Source: Symsagittifera roscoffensis (lineage: Eukaryota; Xenacoelomorpha; Acoela; Convolutidae). Taken from it: DNA of 64,000 bases. Made by a program: the position numbers and the translations under genes. The notes below the pieces were generated by a model, which was given only the letters and a program-made list of their open reading frames with translations, was not told where the DNA came from and did no database searches. Location: positions 16,032,660-16,096,659 of the forward strand of contig NC_087069.1 in assembly GCF_963678635.1 (NCBI RefSeq), written 5' to 3'. Of this stretch, positions 34,635 to 44,533 are shown piece after piece (the first letter of the stretch is position 1; every line of letters starts with the position of its first letter).

Positions 34635-36581
34635 TTAGCTGCGTCTTCTCAGCATTTCCAAGTCATCGAGAAACTTGTCTATCGTTTCATCTTCTCGTTG
34701 CCTCCGTTTCACGAAGCGCATCATCGCTTGGTGCCCCTGCACCCCTGATCCGAATCGGTTTAACAAGATTTCGAAGATTTTCTCCGCTGTGTCACGCTGA
34801 TATTGCTTCTCGGCCATGACACAGTTCAGGGCTGTCCCTTCCAAGTTGCTGGTGAGCGCACTGCATTCCTTTCTCTCCGACAAGTCCTCTTCCTTGAAAT
34901 GCAACTTCATTATCTCTATACAGGTATCAATACAGCCATCAGATTCATCTTTATAGCATCTTGGTTTCTTAAAGACTCTTCTGGACTTCTCACTGCGTTC
35001 ATTGGTTCTGGATAACCTTGTAAGGAATGTCTCCAAAGACCTGTTTAGGGGTTCAAAGGCTGTGGCCAATGCCGTAGCATCCCTTGAGTGTCCCGCCTGA
35101 GTGTCCTCACACCTTGTCGAAGGCTCTGTATGCGGTGCATCCCTGCAATCCGAACCGCCGTGAGTGTTTCCCGCTTGGCCCACATGGCTCCTCCCCGGGC
35201 TTGCATGCCCCCTGTTACCGGAATCACGTCTCCCAGTCGCCTGTGTGCCTTGCGTTGGTCGTTCATTAGAGGTCTGTCTGTTCCCCGTTGAACTTGCTCT
35301 ACTGTTCGCGCCCCATGTTCTATTATCCCTTGTGGCATAGCCTGATGAACTTCCCCTACCTCTAGTGGATCCATACGTCTTCCTCTATTGATGTTCATTG
35401 AAGTTCACCTTCGGCTCCCTGCTGGGACCTCCCGAGTTCGATTCCCCTTCTTTTGGTCCACTCTTGCTGCTTAGTAGCCCGTCCAACCTATCCATGATAG
35501 CCTGAGTTCGCCTCTCCATCATCGCGCCTATCTTTGTGTCAAGAGTCCCAAGAGACTGCTCTTGCTGAAATCTTAACTTCTCCATGTCGCCTCTTAAGCG
35601 TAACTCTCGCTGTTCCGCTTCTCTTGTCATTCGCGACAAGTCCTTCGCCATATGCTCGTCCGTTCTTTATTTCAAGCGTTTTTCGCTCCTACCAACTTCT
35701 TGTCTATTGCGGTTTATTTCTTCCCGCAGACTTTCTCTTTCAATGTGAACTGCCCTTTCTAGTTCACTCATTCTTATGGACATCTGTTCATTTTGTTCTC
35801 CTAAACTGTCCACTATGTTGTTTAAGGCTTCTTCTAGTGCTGCCCCGTTATCCACGAGTGGCGTCACTAGTGGCGGTGTAACCCTGTCGGTCCCAGGTAG
35901 CTTCGTGCTGGTCGAGATCCGGGCCTTGACTCTCTGCCTCGACGTATTTGCCTAGCCTTCGTTGCCTAGCCCTCTGTTTCTACTCTCCCCAGTTTGCAGC
36001 TCTGAATTTGTCATAATCGCGAAGTCTCTCAACTGGCCCGGTGTGTTTACCTCTTTGCTTATCGTTCTCACTACACCAAATTTGTCCATGGTTCCAGTCT
36101 CTCTTCCGACGTATGCCTCATTTTCCTGGGTCGAACTATTGAGGCTGACTTGAGACCCAAAGTCCACTTGCTCTTCTTCGTCCTCCTCCTGGGATTCACC
36201 TTCATTTCCTGCGCCCCCTCCCATGGTAAATGGAAAGATGTTTCCTAGGGTGTTCCTCATTCTTTCTGAGAACGATGATGACGTTGTTTGTTTCTCAGTT
36301 CCGCCTGCCATCATAGTGATGTATGTTGGAGATCTTCTAGTTGCCGCTATTTCAGTTGAGATGTCGGACAGTTCCGACATCTCTTCTCGATCCAATGTCC
36401 CGGTGGAAGTGGCAAAATCATTGCCTTGTTCTACCGGAGTAGATTCACTCGCCAGCCTTCTGCCTCTCCCTTCCAGTCCATGTACTTCCTGGTTGTCGTT
36501 CATGGCATGGTCCGTATTGACCTCCACTTCTAACAGTTCTTTTCGCTCTTCTGAGGTCTTCTGACTCCTCGTTTCAACCAT
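34635..36581 (-). pseudogene. Gag N-terminal half of element 2, interrupted by nonsense codons
   Basis: Begins at ATG 36581 (MVETRSQK). The same frame can be followed for 1.9 kb across in-frame stops at 35952-35954 (TAG), 35667-35669 (TAA), 35385-35387 (TAG) and 34635-34637 (TAA). The N-terminal part is acidic and Ser-rich. A coiled-coil stretch follows (about 35560-35830, rich in Glu, Arg, Leu and Met), then a Gly/Arg/Ser/Thr-rich part. The capsid-like region (34635-35050) has the typical FVKRRQREDETIDKFLDDLE stretch. It is the particle-forming protein of the element, now broken. Confidence 0.75.
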
Positions 36582-39353
36582 TCTGCCTGAAACCGTCTCC
36601 CCTTTGTCGGTCCGGGCTCGTTTGATTCAATCCACAAAAGGATCGGTCATCGTTTTTCTTTGCTTTTCAGGTATGAAATTCCTAGAGCTATTACCTCGTT
36701 TAGGTAACCTTGACTTGTCTAGACTTATTCTCTATTTGTCCCTTCTTAATGCCTATACACTTAATTCGATTGCTAGTGACCTTGTAGTTTGACTACCAAT
36801 AATAATGACACCACACAATAAATTTCACAAGATTCTATAAAACAGTGACCACGAATCCCTGTATGTTATCAGAGTGCAGTTTGTATACAATTTATTCACA
36901 CTAACCGATTATCGGTCGTGAGATTTGAGTACTAGCATAATATGATGTTATCAGTCAATTTAAAATATAGTGTACTCACTACCCAATCAGGCACAGTTTA
37001 TGTAGATTTAAAATCAAAAACAAAAAATATATATATAATAAAATGACAGAATATGAATACTTCTATGAAAAAAAAAACGTAAGTGTTTTGTACTTTTAGT
37101 CGGTCGCAGTACAATAGTCGAACTCGTATTTTAAAGAAAAAGCTTTCCCTGCTCGGTGCTGCACCAAACAGACAAAACTTTGAAAACAGTAATTTTCTCA
37201 AGTGGGCGTCTTTTGCACCCACCGAGTACTGTGTTACCTATCTGCCTTCGGACTGCCCGAGCTATACCTACTACAATCCTCAGGGCAGTCACTTTTCACA
37301 AAAACGTATTGTGTTACAATCCACACCAATGAATTACGAGACCCCTCATTGGGACCCCTCTGAGTTAGTTAATACAAGATCCCTCCGGATTTGGAGCCCT
37401 CCGAATTAGCAACTATAAGACCCCTCCGGATTCGGACCCCTCCTAATTAGAAAAAAAATTTTGACCCCTCCGGATTGGTAGCCCTCCGGTTTTGTAAAAA
37501 TAGCTTTTAGGAGATCTCCTTCTTTCAACCTATACCCCACCGGATACGTTCTCCGATGCTATTTTGCTTTTTAAATTAACTAGGAAGGGTATGTAATGCT
37601 TTCCTAGACCCTTCCGGATTGATGTTAAGCCTCTTATTTGACAATTCACGCTAACGGTGAAGGGTCTTATCGCTCGCCTAACTTCGACTCGATTAAGGTT
37701 CTGCTGTGCCTTTAGCCTTCCCTTTTCGTCTAGAACAGCCTAAAGTCACTTTATTCAACCGCTATTACCTTTTGGTAGGGGTATAAGGGCTTTTCTAAAA
37801 GAAATTTATACAAAGTGAAGGGTCTACCCTCCCAAATTTGTTAATTTGCTAAAAACAATCTCAAAAAATTTTCACGCTTACATTTTCGAAAAACTTTTGT
37901 CCCTATCAGTAAGTTCAGTTAATTTCTGATCTATTGACACCAAGATCAACTCGATATGCCTAGTAGTCCCAAAGTTATTAGCCAAAACTTTTCCCGCAAT
38001 TCTGTTCCTTTCGACTTAAAAATTATTGATCCGAGCTCAGAAGGCCTATACTCTTCTAGTTCAATGCAAGAGACCCGATCTAAAACGCTTTAGTTGAAAA
38101 AAATTTGCGAAAAACTATGCTACCTGTACCCCTCCGGATTGATGAATCCACCAAATCAAACACGTTAAATTCGATTTCTCTGCAACCCGGAAGGCTTTCG
38201 CGTAGCGGGTTTTAAAACTTTTCTGAATTTATATTGTTTCGGTTTCTCAAAAATCACGGAAATTCGGTTTTTGGTTCCAAAATAGTTCCAACCACTTTCG
38301 AACTAGACTTAACCGGTTCTATCTATTATGGTAGTGAAGTTACGATGTAACACACTACTTTTGCGCTTTTTTCCGTTTCAAAAAATATCGATGTCTCAAA
38401 AATCGCGACTTGTGGGTGAATCAAAATATCGCTATTTTGACCCTAAAAGCCGGTCTGCTTTCTGTGTTTTTCACTGAAAAACGGTATAAGAGTATTAATA
38501 TAGGCTATATAAGTAATAATATTAGTAATACTATACCCCTCCGGGTTTGTTTAATATCCGAATTAGGGGGTGCTTAACTCGGATATTCGCAGTTCGGTGA
38601 AGGTTCACTACAGTGCAGCACTGTCGAACCCCCACAGATTACTATCTTACATTTTGTACCAAAAGGGATACAAAATTTGTTAACGATACCCAACAGTCGA
38701 TTGTTGTTGTCGTTCAGCCCCTTCTTGTTGCTCCTTGTACTGCTTGCCGGATCAGTCTTCTCCCAAGACCCTTCCGAATTGAGCGCAAATCAGCTGACCC
38801 TTCCGGATTGAGCGCAATTTATCATTAACGTGCTTAAATGCTCAAATAACACTACAGTACAAATCTCACAAACGGGCTACAAAATTGATCGCAACAATCC
38901 TGACTGATATAAATGCCTGTAACAACAATATATCTTTAAACAACAAACGGGAGGGTCGGATCACATCTTGTCTGGGGGGATGATTTCTACTGATTTTTTT
39001 TTAAACTTTTTTTATGTTTTTTGTTTTTCTTGGGTACTATACTACTTTTTGTTTGGTTTTATATATATGTTTAAGTGTTTTTGGTCACAAACCTCTCAGG
39101 GAACGAGGGAATGGCCGATCCCCCCACCCTTCCTGATTCGTGAATTTTCGGTCTTAACTAGGTTAAAAAGCTATTCACGGTAATCCGGAAGGCTTCCGCG
39201 TTCCGAACTACCCTTCCGCCCCGGCGGTTTAGGCCTAATATGGGCGTTAATGTGAGCATCCGCTCGGCGCGGAGTGCTCGTTAACGGTTCTGCCGGTCAT
39301 GATGTTAAAAAGAATAACACCCAGGAGCGCCATAAAAACATGTAAGTAACATT
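36582..39353 (-). other. Untranslated leader of element 2 with a repeated CCCCTCCGGATT motif
   Basis: A 2.8-kb gene-free stretch between LTR-C and the gag ATG. It holds at least ten matches or near matches to CCCCTCCGGATT (for example 37381, 37421, 37464, 37609, 38129, 38537, 38769, 38798). A block of about 66 nt at 38129-38200 resembles LTR positions 14983-15050, including AAACACGTTAA and AACCCGGAAGGCT. Open frames here are short and on the wrong strand or without support. It probably contains packaging or translation signals, which is inference. Confidence 0.6.
39320..39332 (-). promoter_or_regulatory. Possible primer-binding site of element 2
   Basis: On the - strand TGGCGCTCCTGGG lies 21 nt inside LTR-C. 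It starts with the TGG expected for pairing with a tRNA 3' CCA end. The distance from the LTR is larger than usual and the tRNA is not identified, so this is tentative. Confidence 0.3.
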
Positions 39354-40262
39354 TGCCCGGAAGATACATATCGACAGAAAATAAAACCAAGTCCTAAGAC
39401 GACTGGCTAACGTATAAACAGAGCTTTACATGCTTTTAACCGTCTCTACCAAGCCAGTACTTTTGGTGGTCTTTCTAACATCGGGTCGACAAAAACGTTA
39501 CTGCTTTCGGCTTCGGTCAAAACACTCAAATTAACTTAATTACATGCTGAAATAGTGAGCTCATGGCTGGGTCTCAGTATCCCCAGACCACGAGGTCACT
39601 CCTAAAAACAGGGCTACTACTACTTATTGAATTATTATTGTTTTTGTTCGCTAGATAAAAATCATCATCTCTATCGAAGATGGATCAACCCTTTCCCCCC
39701 AACTCCTAGCTTCTCATCTTAGTAGAATGAATTCAGATGTTAATTAAATTCAAATCAGGACATGACAGGGAAGCTAAAAGTTCATATAAGATGATAAAAG
39801 TTTCAGTCCCGAAACCCCTCCGGATCTCGAATCCACTGAATCAAACACGTTAAGCTTGATTTCTCTGTAACCCGGAACGCTGGTTTCCACCCCTCACTGT
39901 TGTTAGCAACTGCTTTGCAACTATTGTAGCGACACAATAGTTGCAACTTGGAGCAGTCTCTGCTACTTCTGCTTTTCTCTGATTCTGATTCTCAATTTTC
40001 TCGTTGTTGTCGTCGCAACTATCGTTGTTGTGTTTTTCTTCGACTTTCTGCCCAAAATGGCCGTTTTTGACGCTTCTCAGAATTATTACGTCATCACTTC
40101 GAATTTTTAAAATTCTAAAATACCAGAATATTCTAGCCCTCACCGTTTGGCCAATCGTACTAATAACGCTCTTATTCCTTCAAAATCACCAATTCGGAAG
40201 GTTCACTGCTAAAATTTCGAATATGCCGAATCTGCATTTTGATCCATTCTGGTCGAATGTCA
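39354..40262 (-). repeat. Family-2 LTR-C (909 bp), 5' LTR position
   Basis: Same TGCCCGG...GAATGTCA ends as LTR-A and LTR-B. It carries an insertion of about 90 bp (about 39571-39660) and one of about 19 bp (near 39774), plus several substitutions. It stands upstream of the leader and gag, in the position of a 5' LTR. No target-site duplication is shared with LTR-A or LTR-B. It lies about 80 bp upstream of the open frame of the papain-like gene. Confidence 0.85.
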
Positions 40263-40390
40263 CAGCATTTCGAATTTCTTAATAACTTTTAATTGTTTTG
40301 TTTTAATAAATTTAATTCTTAAAATTTTTATTGGAATAAAAAAATTTAAAAAAAACTAAGAGTGGGGCTAATAAATTTCAAACTACATTT

Positions 40391-42439
40391 TTGAAAGTTA
40401 TTGTTGTAAAAAAACGATCTGATGATTTTAGAGACTACGGAACTGATGGCAAGTTTTCAATATATCATTTACTTGGATTTCAACTTCTGAAAGTGCCTGA
40501 ATCAAGTTCAATTCTTAGTGCCCGAGAAGCGGCTCAGAAATTGGAAAAAACTCAGAACGCCTTTTCTGGCGAAACAAATTTAATCGCACAATTTGGACGA
40601 CCAAAAGATGGCGGTAGTGCTTGGGATGAATTCGTTCCATACTTTTACGGTGATGCTGATATTGAAAAATGCATACATGAAGTACACAGGTTGACCTCAG
40701 ATGTTGCATACAACAATCATTGCAAAATTGTTTTGTTTATTTCGAATGGCAAGCCATTTGTTATAACCGATCTCGAAAAATGGGAAGTATTTCCAATGCC
40801 AAATTTCTTTCCAACCAACGGAGCAGTATCTACAGAAAGTCTCGAAATATATCTGGAAAGAGAAAAATCAGATCTCAAAATGTATTTGACAAACGAAACG
40901 AAAGAGCTCAAAATGTTTCTAGCAAGAGAAACGGAAGAGCTCAAAAGGTATCTAGCAAGAGAAACAGAGCGGCTCAAAAAGTATGTAACATCACAAACGG
41001 CAAATTTCAAAACGCTTCATTCCGAAATGGAAAATCTCAAATTGCACATCGAAAAAAAAACACAAAAGCTCAAAATGTTTCACAGTGTAAAAATTTTGTT
41101 TGAAACTAACAATTTTAATGTTTTTTCGCTATATGTATCAGCTAATCCTGCTAGTTCTAAGCAAGAAGTCAACGGGCGCACTTTGTTTTGCGACACAAAT
41201 AGAAAAAACTGGCAACCAAGTACTCAAATGTTCTTCAAATTGAGTTCCAAGGTTGAGTGCTTCAAAATTCTACCGAACGTGTTTCAAATGGCAGGTTGGA
41301 CGTTGGAGGAACCAAGTAACCCTCAGAAAAGAAATGAAGTAAAACTATTTGTTCACGCTAACAACCACTCAAACGTGCGCTCAGTCTGCGCTTTTGCAAA
41401 ACAGATTTTCACAGACAAAGATTGCCTGAGCGATATACTAAGTGAGGTGTCACTTGTTTCTTGTATAAATCAGAAACAAAATAAAGTGATTCCTGGAGAC
41501 CAAGGGAATTCAGATGACTGTCTTGAGTATGCAGCAGCTGCAGCCATGTACTTGGAGCTTCATCGAATACCTAACCGCCAAGGAGAATACCCTACTGTTG
41601 AAAAATTGCGCGAAGAACTAATAGAGCACTTCAAAAGCCAGAACAAAATTTACACCGACCATTTAGACTCGTTTGCCAAAACTTATCGTCTCAGAGCCCA
41701 GAAAGTTGAGTACCAAGATGCATTGGAAGCTGCATCAAACATGCACTTTGTCATCGCAGTTTTTTCGTGGAACAATAACGAAAAACAAAGGTTCAAAAAA
41801 TTTTTTCAGAATGAGCGAAAAGGAATTCTTCGTCGCAAAAATTTGCCGCCGTCTTACGACATCAACCACACAGATGAGAAAGATGATGAGCATGCCGTTG
41901 TATTAACAAGCTTCACCTCAAAATTTTTGAGGTTTATGAACTCCTGGGGAATTGCGTGGGCTGATAGTGGTTTCTTCAAAATAGAAAACTCTGAAACTCT
42001 TCGAAAAATGACCTTCATCAAAATCCATGTTGACAAAAACCGTCTGCTTACCAAAGAAAGGACCTATGCTGCCTTGCATGGCAGTAAACAAGCTGCGATT
42101 TTCCTAAAAAATCTGCAAGGACTCAAGCTATCTCAACACATGTGCCCTTCTTGTAAAAGGTTATCATGTGTGTCCGAGTTTAAAGGAGTGTGCCCTTTTT
42201 GTAAAAGGTTATCATGTGTGTCCGAGTTTAAAGGAGTGTGCCCTTCTTGTGAAAGGTTATCATGTGTGTCCGAGTTTAAAGGAGTGTGCCCTTCTTGTGA
42301 AAGGTCATCATGTGTGTCCGAGTATAAAGGAGTTATGTTCCGTGGCATATGTCCCAAATGCAACAACAAATTCACCCTGGACACAGACTCCGGTGGAAAT
42401 TTGCTCCTCTACCAGTATCTGGTTTCATTGTCTAACTAA
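40391..42439 (+). CDS. Papain-like (C1-type) cysteine protease with coiled coil and Cys-rich repeats
   Basis: 682 codons, open from 40340; the codon at 40391 is TTG and the first in-frame ATG is at 40796 (residue 136). The 5' end is therefore probably an upstream exon, or was lost when LTR-C inserted. Residues 154-208 form five 11-residue repeats of the type YLARETERLKK, a hendecad coiled coil. The peptidase domain has DQG with Gln371, Cys377, His501 and Asn517 in NSWG. The spacings Q-C 6 and H-N 16 equal those of papain, so the active site looks intact. Residues 585-648 are four 16-residue repeats (CPSCKRLSCVSEFKGV type) followed by a CPKC zinc-ribbon-like end. I do not recognise this domain architecture. 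Its AT content matches the flanking DNA, so it is probably a cellular gene. Confidence 0.75.
   Translation: MKVIVVKKRSDDFRDYGTDGKFSIYHLLGFQLLKVPESSSILSAREAAQKLEKTQNAFSGETNLIAQFGRPKDGGSAWDEFVPYFYGDADIEKCIHEVHRLTSDVAYNNHCKIVLFISNGKPFVITDLEKWEVFPMPNFFPTNGAVSTESLEIYLEREKSDLKMYLTNETKELKMFLARETEELKRYLARETERLKKYVTSQTANFKTLHSEMENLKLHIEKKTQKLKMFHSVKILFETNNFNVFSLYVSANPASSKQEVNGRTLFCDTNRKNWQPSTQMFFKLSSKVECFKILPNVFQMAGWTLEEPSNPQKRNEVKLFVHANNHSNVRSVCAFAKQIFTDKDCLSDILSEVSLVSCINQKQNKVIPGDQGNSDDCLEYAAAAAMYLELHRIPNRQGEYPTVEKLREELIEHFKSQNKIYTDHLDSFAKTYRLRAQKVEYQDALEAASNMHFVIAVFSWNNNEKQRFKKFFQNERKGILRRKNLPPSYDINHTDEKDDEHAVVLTSFTSKFLRFMNSWGIAWADSGFFKIENSETLRKMTFIKIHVDKNRLLTKERTYAALHGSKQAAIFLKNLQGLKLSQHMCPSCKRLSCVSEFKGVCPFCKRLSCVSEFKGVCPSCERLSCVSEFKGVCPSCERSSCVSEYKGVMFRGICPKCNNKFTLDTDSGGNLLLYQYLVSLSN
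40850..41014 (+). repeat. 33-bp in-frame repeats encoding a hendecad coiled coil
   Basis: Five 33-bp units in the protease gene, each encoding 11 residues with Leu/Tyr at the start and a Glu-Leu-Lys core (for example FLARETEELKR). Units 3 and 4 are the most alike. Confidence 0.7.
42143..42334 (+). repeat. Four 48-bp in-frame repeats encoding Cys-rich units
   Basis: Four tandem 48-bp units near the 3' end of the protease gene. The DNA of the units is almost identical, including synonymous positions, which indicates recent unit amplification or gene conversion. Each encodes CPxC followed by RLSCVSEFKGV; the last unit has small changes. Confidence 0.9.
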
Positions 42440-42508
42440 ATTTTCGTTAATAATGGGCTCATGTACAGAACTACTTTTTTATAAGTAAACATTGATTCGA
42501 AATATATT

Positions 42509-42918
42509 TGAGTTAGGACTGGAGTGTATAACTCATAGAGTAATTTCGGATAGGGTACACCGTCTGCTCGTCACGCTATCTTATTTTCGGCCGGATAGAT
42601 TCGTGCAACTTCTTAGTCTAATACCGATCCTAATCTTACTCTTATACTATCTAGTCTCAGGTTGTTTAACTAGTCTCTGCTAGGCTCAATAGATCTAGGG
42701 TATACTGGTTTATTGCGGCTGCTGAAGTGCTCGGGAGAGTCCAACTAATTTCTAAGTTAAATTCAAATCTCTCTGGTGCTGAAATTACAAGTAACTTCAG
42801 CACTTACAAATAAGTGGGTTGTTAGTTAGATGGATCATGATTGGTTAATATTAAATACTTTACATTGGTAAAACATTTAATTTATCCAATCATAAAATAT
42901 AGTTTAGATCAGGTTCCA
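42509..42918 (-). repeat. 3' LTR of the intact family-1 element (410 bp)
   Basis: Identical by eye to the LTR at 61015-61424. In sense orientation it begins TGGAACC and ends TAACTCA. Just upstream of it (sense) is a weak purine-rich GGATGGG (42919-42927) rather than a strong polypurine tract. Confidence 0.92.
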
Positions 42919-44533
42919 CCCATCCGGGTTTTACAGAGTTTTTTAGAATAGTTCTTCTGCAATTCGAAGGATGGATGATGGACGTTGGTATTTGGCGAAC
43001 ATCATATTTCTTCTGTTTCCTTTTTGTTAAGGAAGTTCCAGGAAGCTGGAGTTAGAGACATAAGACGTTGTGTTCTTCTTGTGACAACGACTAAGTCTTC
43101 GCAACAAACTCAAATCTGATTTCAGAATGGTTGGCTATGTCAGGTTTTTCTGTTCTTCGTGGAGAACTTCTTTTGTGTCTGATCTAGCTTGGGAATGGTG
43201 TGGAGATTGTGCGTGGAGGGGATGCCTGGTTACTCGGATCTGTACGTATACTTGAACATCGAGGTGGTCATTGGTCTAGTTCAATGAAGTCCTTTTCTGC
43301 GAAGTCAAGTCGTACTCAAAATCCTTTGAGTTGTGGTTGTGAGCGGCATATCGATTGTAGTTGGTCATTCTCTCTCGAGTGTAGTGGGGTCGTCTTGTCT
43401 TTTGATGTTCGTCCTTGGTGTTGTATTCTGATCTATATATTGCATCATGTGATTTTACATATTATAAAACTTTTATTAGTTTAATATTTTTTAATAATGA
43501 TTTTAGTTAGTTGTTTTCACAAAAGCTTTTTGTTTTAGTTCGGTTATTTTGAAGAGTTACTCACCCTTGAGTAGCTCTTATTAAAAATAAAGGTGTGGTC
43601 ACAAAGCGTGGATGTAGCGCGGTGGGTTAGGCCGGCTATAGAGCATGCTCAGGACGTCCTTCCTGGTGGGTTAGGCCAGGAGTGGGAGTATGATTTCATG
43701 CGGTTTTTGTGAGGGGTCCTGTTATGTGACAACGTTTTATGTTGGGTTTGTTGTGGTCTTACTTATGTCTTGTTGGTTATGTACTTTTTCCAAAAAGCAA
43801 ATTGTTTGTGGTATGGGTTTGTCTTTCGACTTTTTTGTGTTTTATTATTTCTTTCTAAGACTTTGTAATAGTCTTCAAAAGAATAAATTATCCAGTTTTA
43901 AACTGGGTTAATCCGGTTTGGGTACCGTTGGTTTCCTTTTCTAAGTCATGCTGTTATTCTATGATTTGTGGTATTTAGTGAGCTGCGTTGGTTAGTTTTG
44001 TTTAGTATATGATTCCTTTCCAACCGGGTTAAAGGAAAATTTGAAACATGTTATTTTATGTTAGAGTTGTTGAGTGTGAAAACTTGAAACTGAAATTCAT
44101 TATTTTAAACAATTCTTCGTGGGCGAGCTGTGCGAGTGTGGATAGAATTTCTGTGCGAATGAATGAAAATATCAAAAGGTTAGTACTGCATTTGCATTTA
44201 TTTAATTTACTACATAGAATTTAGAAATTTACTGCTAGTCATGGGGGAATATTAAGATACAAATTTTCATCATAATTAGATTTACTGCTTTGGGGGAAAA
44301 TATTATAGATGAATTTTACTGCATTGATATTAAATTTAGAAATTTATAAGTGTAAGAGATTAATAGAATTTTAAAATTGTTTGATGAAAATTGTGATTTT
44401 TATTGTTTCTTTTGTGGTTTTTGTAGATGATTGTCGGATGAAAGCTAAAAATCTAAGGAAAACATGAATAAAGAATGGTGAGTTTTTAATACTGTAATTA
44501 GTTAGTAATATTTACTTAATTCATACTTGCCTG
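42919..44533 (-). other. 3' untranslated region of the intact family-1 element
   Basis: 1.6 kb without a credible gene. It contains two conserved non-coding blocks shared with the decayed copy: a GC-rich structured block (43597-43684) and repeated GCAGTAAA motifs (44181-44325, sense strand). Open frames on the + strand here are chance frames. Confidence 0.6.
43597..43684. other. Conserved GC-rich structured block
   Basis: Contains the palindromes GAGCATGCTC and GGACGTCC and two copies of GGTGGGTTAGGCC. On the + strand TAGCGCGGTGGG resembles a tRNA A-box, but no B-box follows. The same block is at 13191-13280 in the decayed copy. It may be an RNA structure or the remnant of a tRNA-derived repeat. 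Confidence 0.45.

Larger units (their letters stand above)
16762..40262 (-). mobile_element. Giant decayed family-2 Ty3/gypsy-like element between LTR-B and LTR-C
   Basis: All genes run on the - strand from the 5' LTR-C to the 3' LTR-B. In transcription order: leader (36582-39353), gag and two zinc knuckles, protease, RT-RNase H, integrase, acidic post-integrase frame, a 0.4-kb spacer, then about 8.8 kb of further frames including an SGNH hydrolase. The body is clearly more GC-rich than family 1 or the flanks. Nonsense codons and frame changes break nearly every gene. The flanks outside LTR-B (GAGAAAA) and LTR-C (CAGCATT) show no target-site duplication, so either the ends were rearranged or LTR-C came from a different insertion. 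Confidence 0.82.

Noticed and set aside
21254..36581. Reassigned genetic code with TAA/TAG as sense codons in element 2
   Set aside because: All in-frame interruptions are TAA or TAG and some genes end in TGA, which suggested it. But TAA is the natural stop of env, ORF2, ORF599 and the protease gene, one TAG sits at a Trp position, and the same element also has frame changes. Ordinary decay explains it better.
43200..43484. + strand ORF of 94 codons in the 3' region of the intact element
   Set aside because: Antisense to the element, with no matching frame in the decayed copy. Treated as chance.
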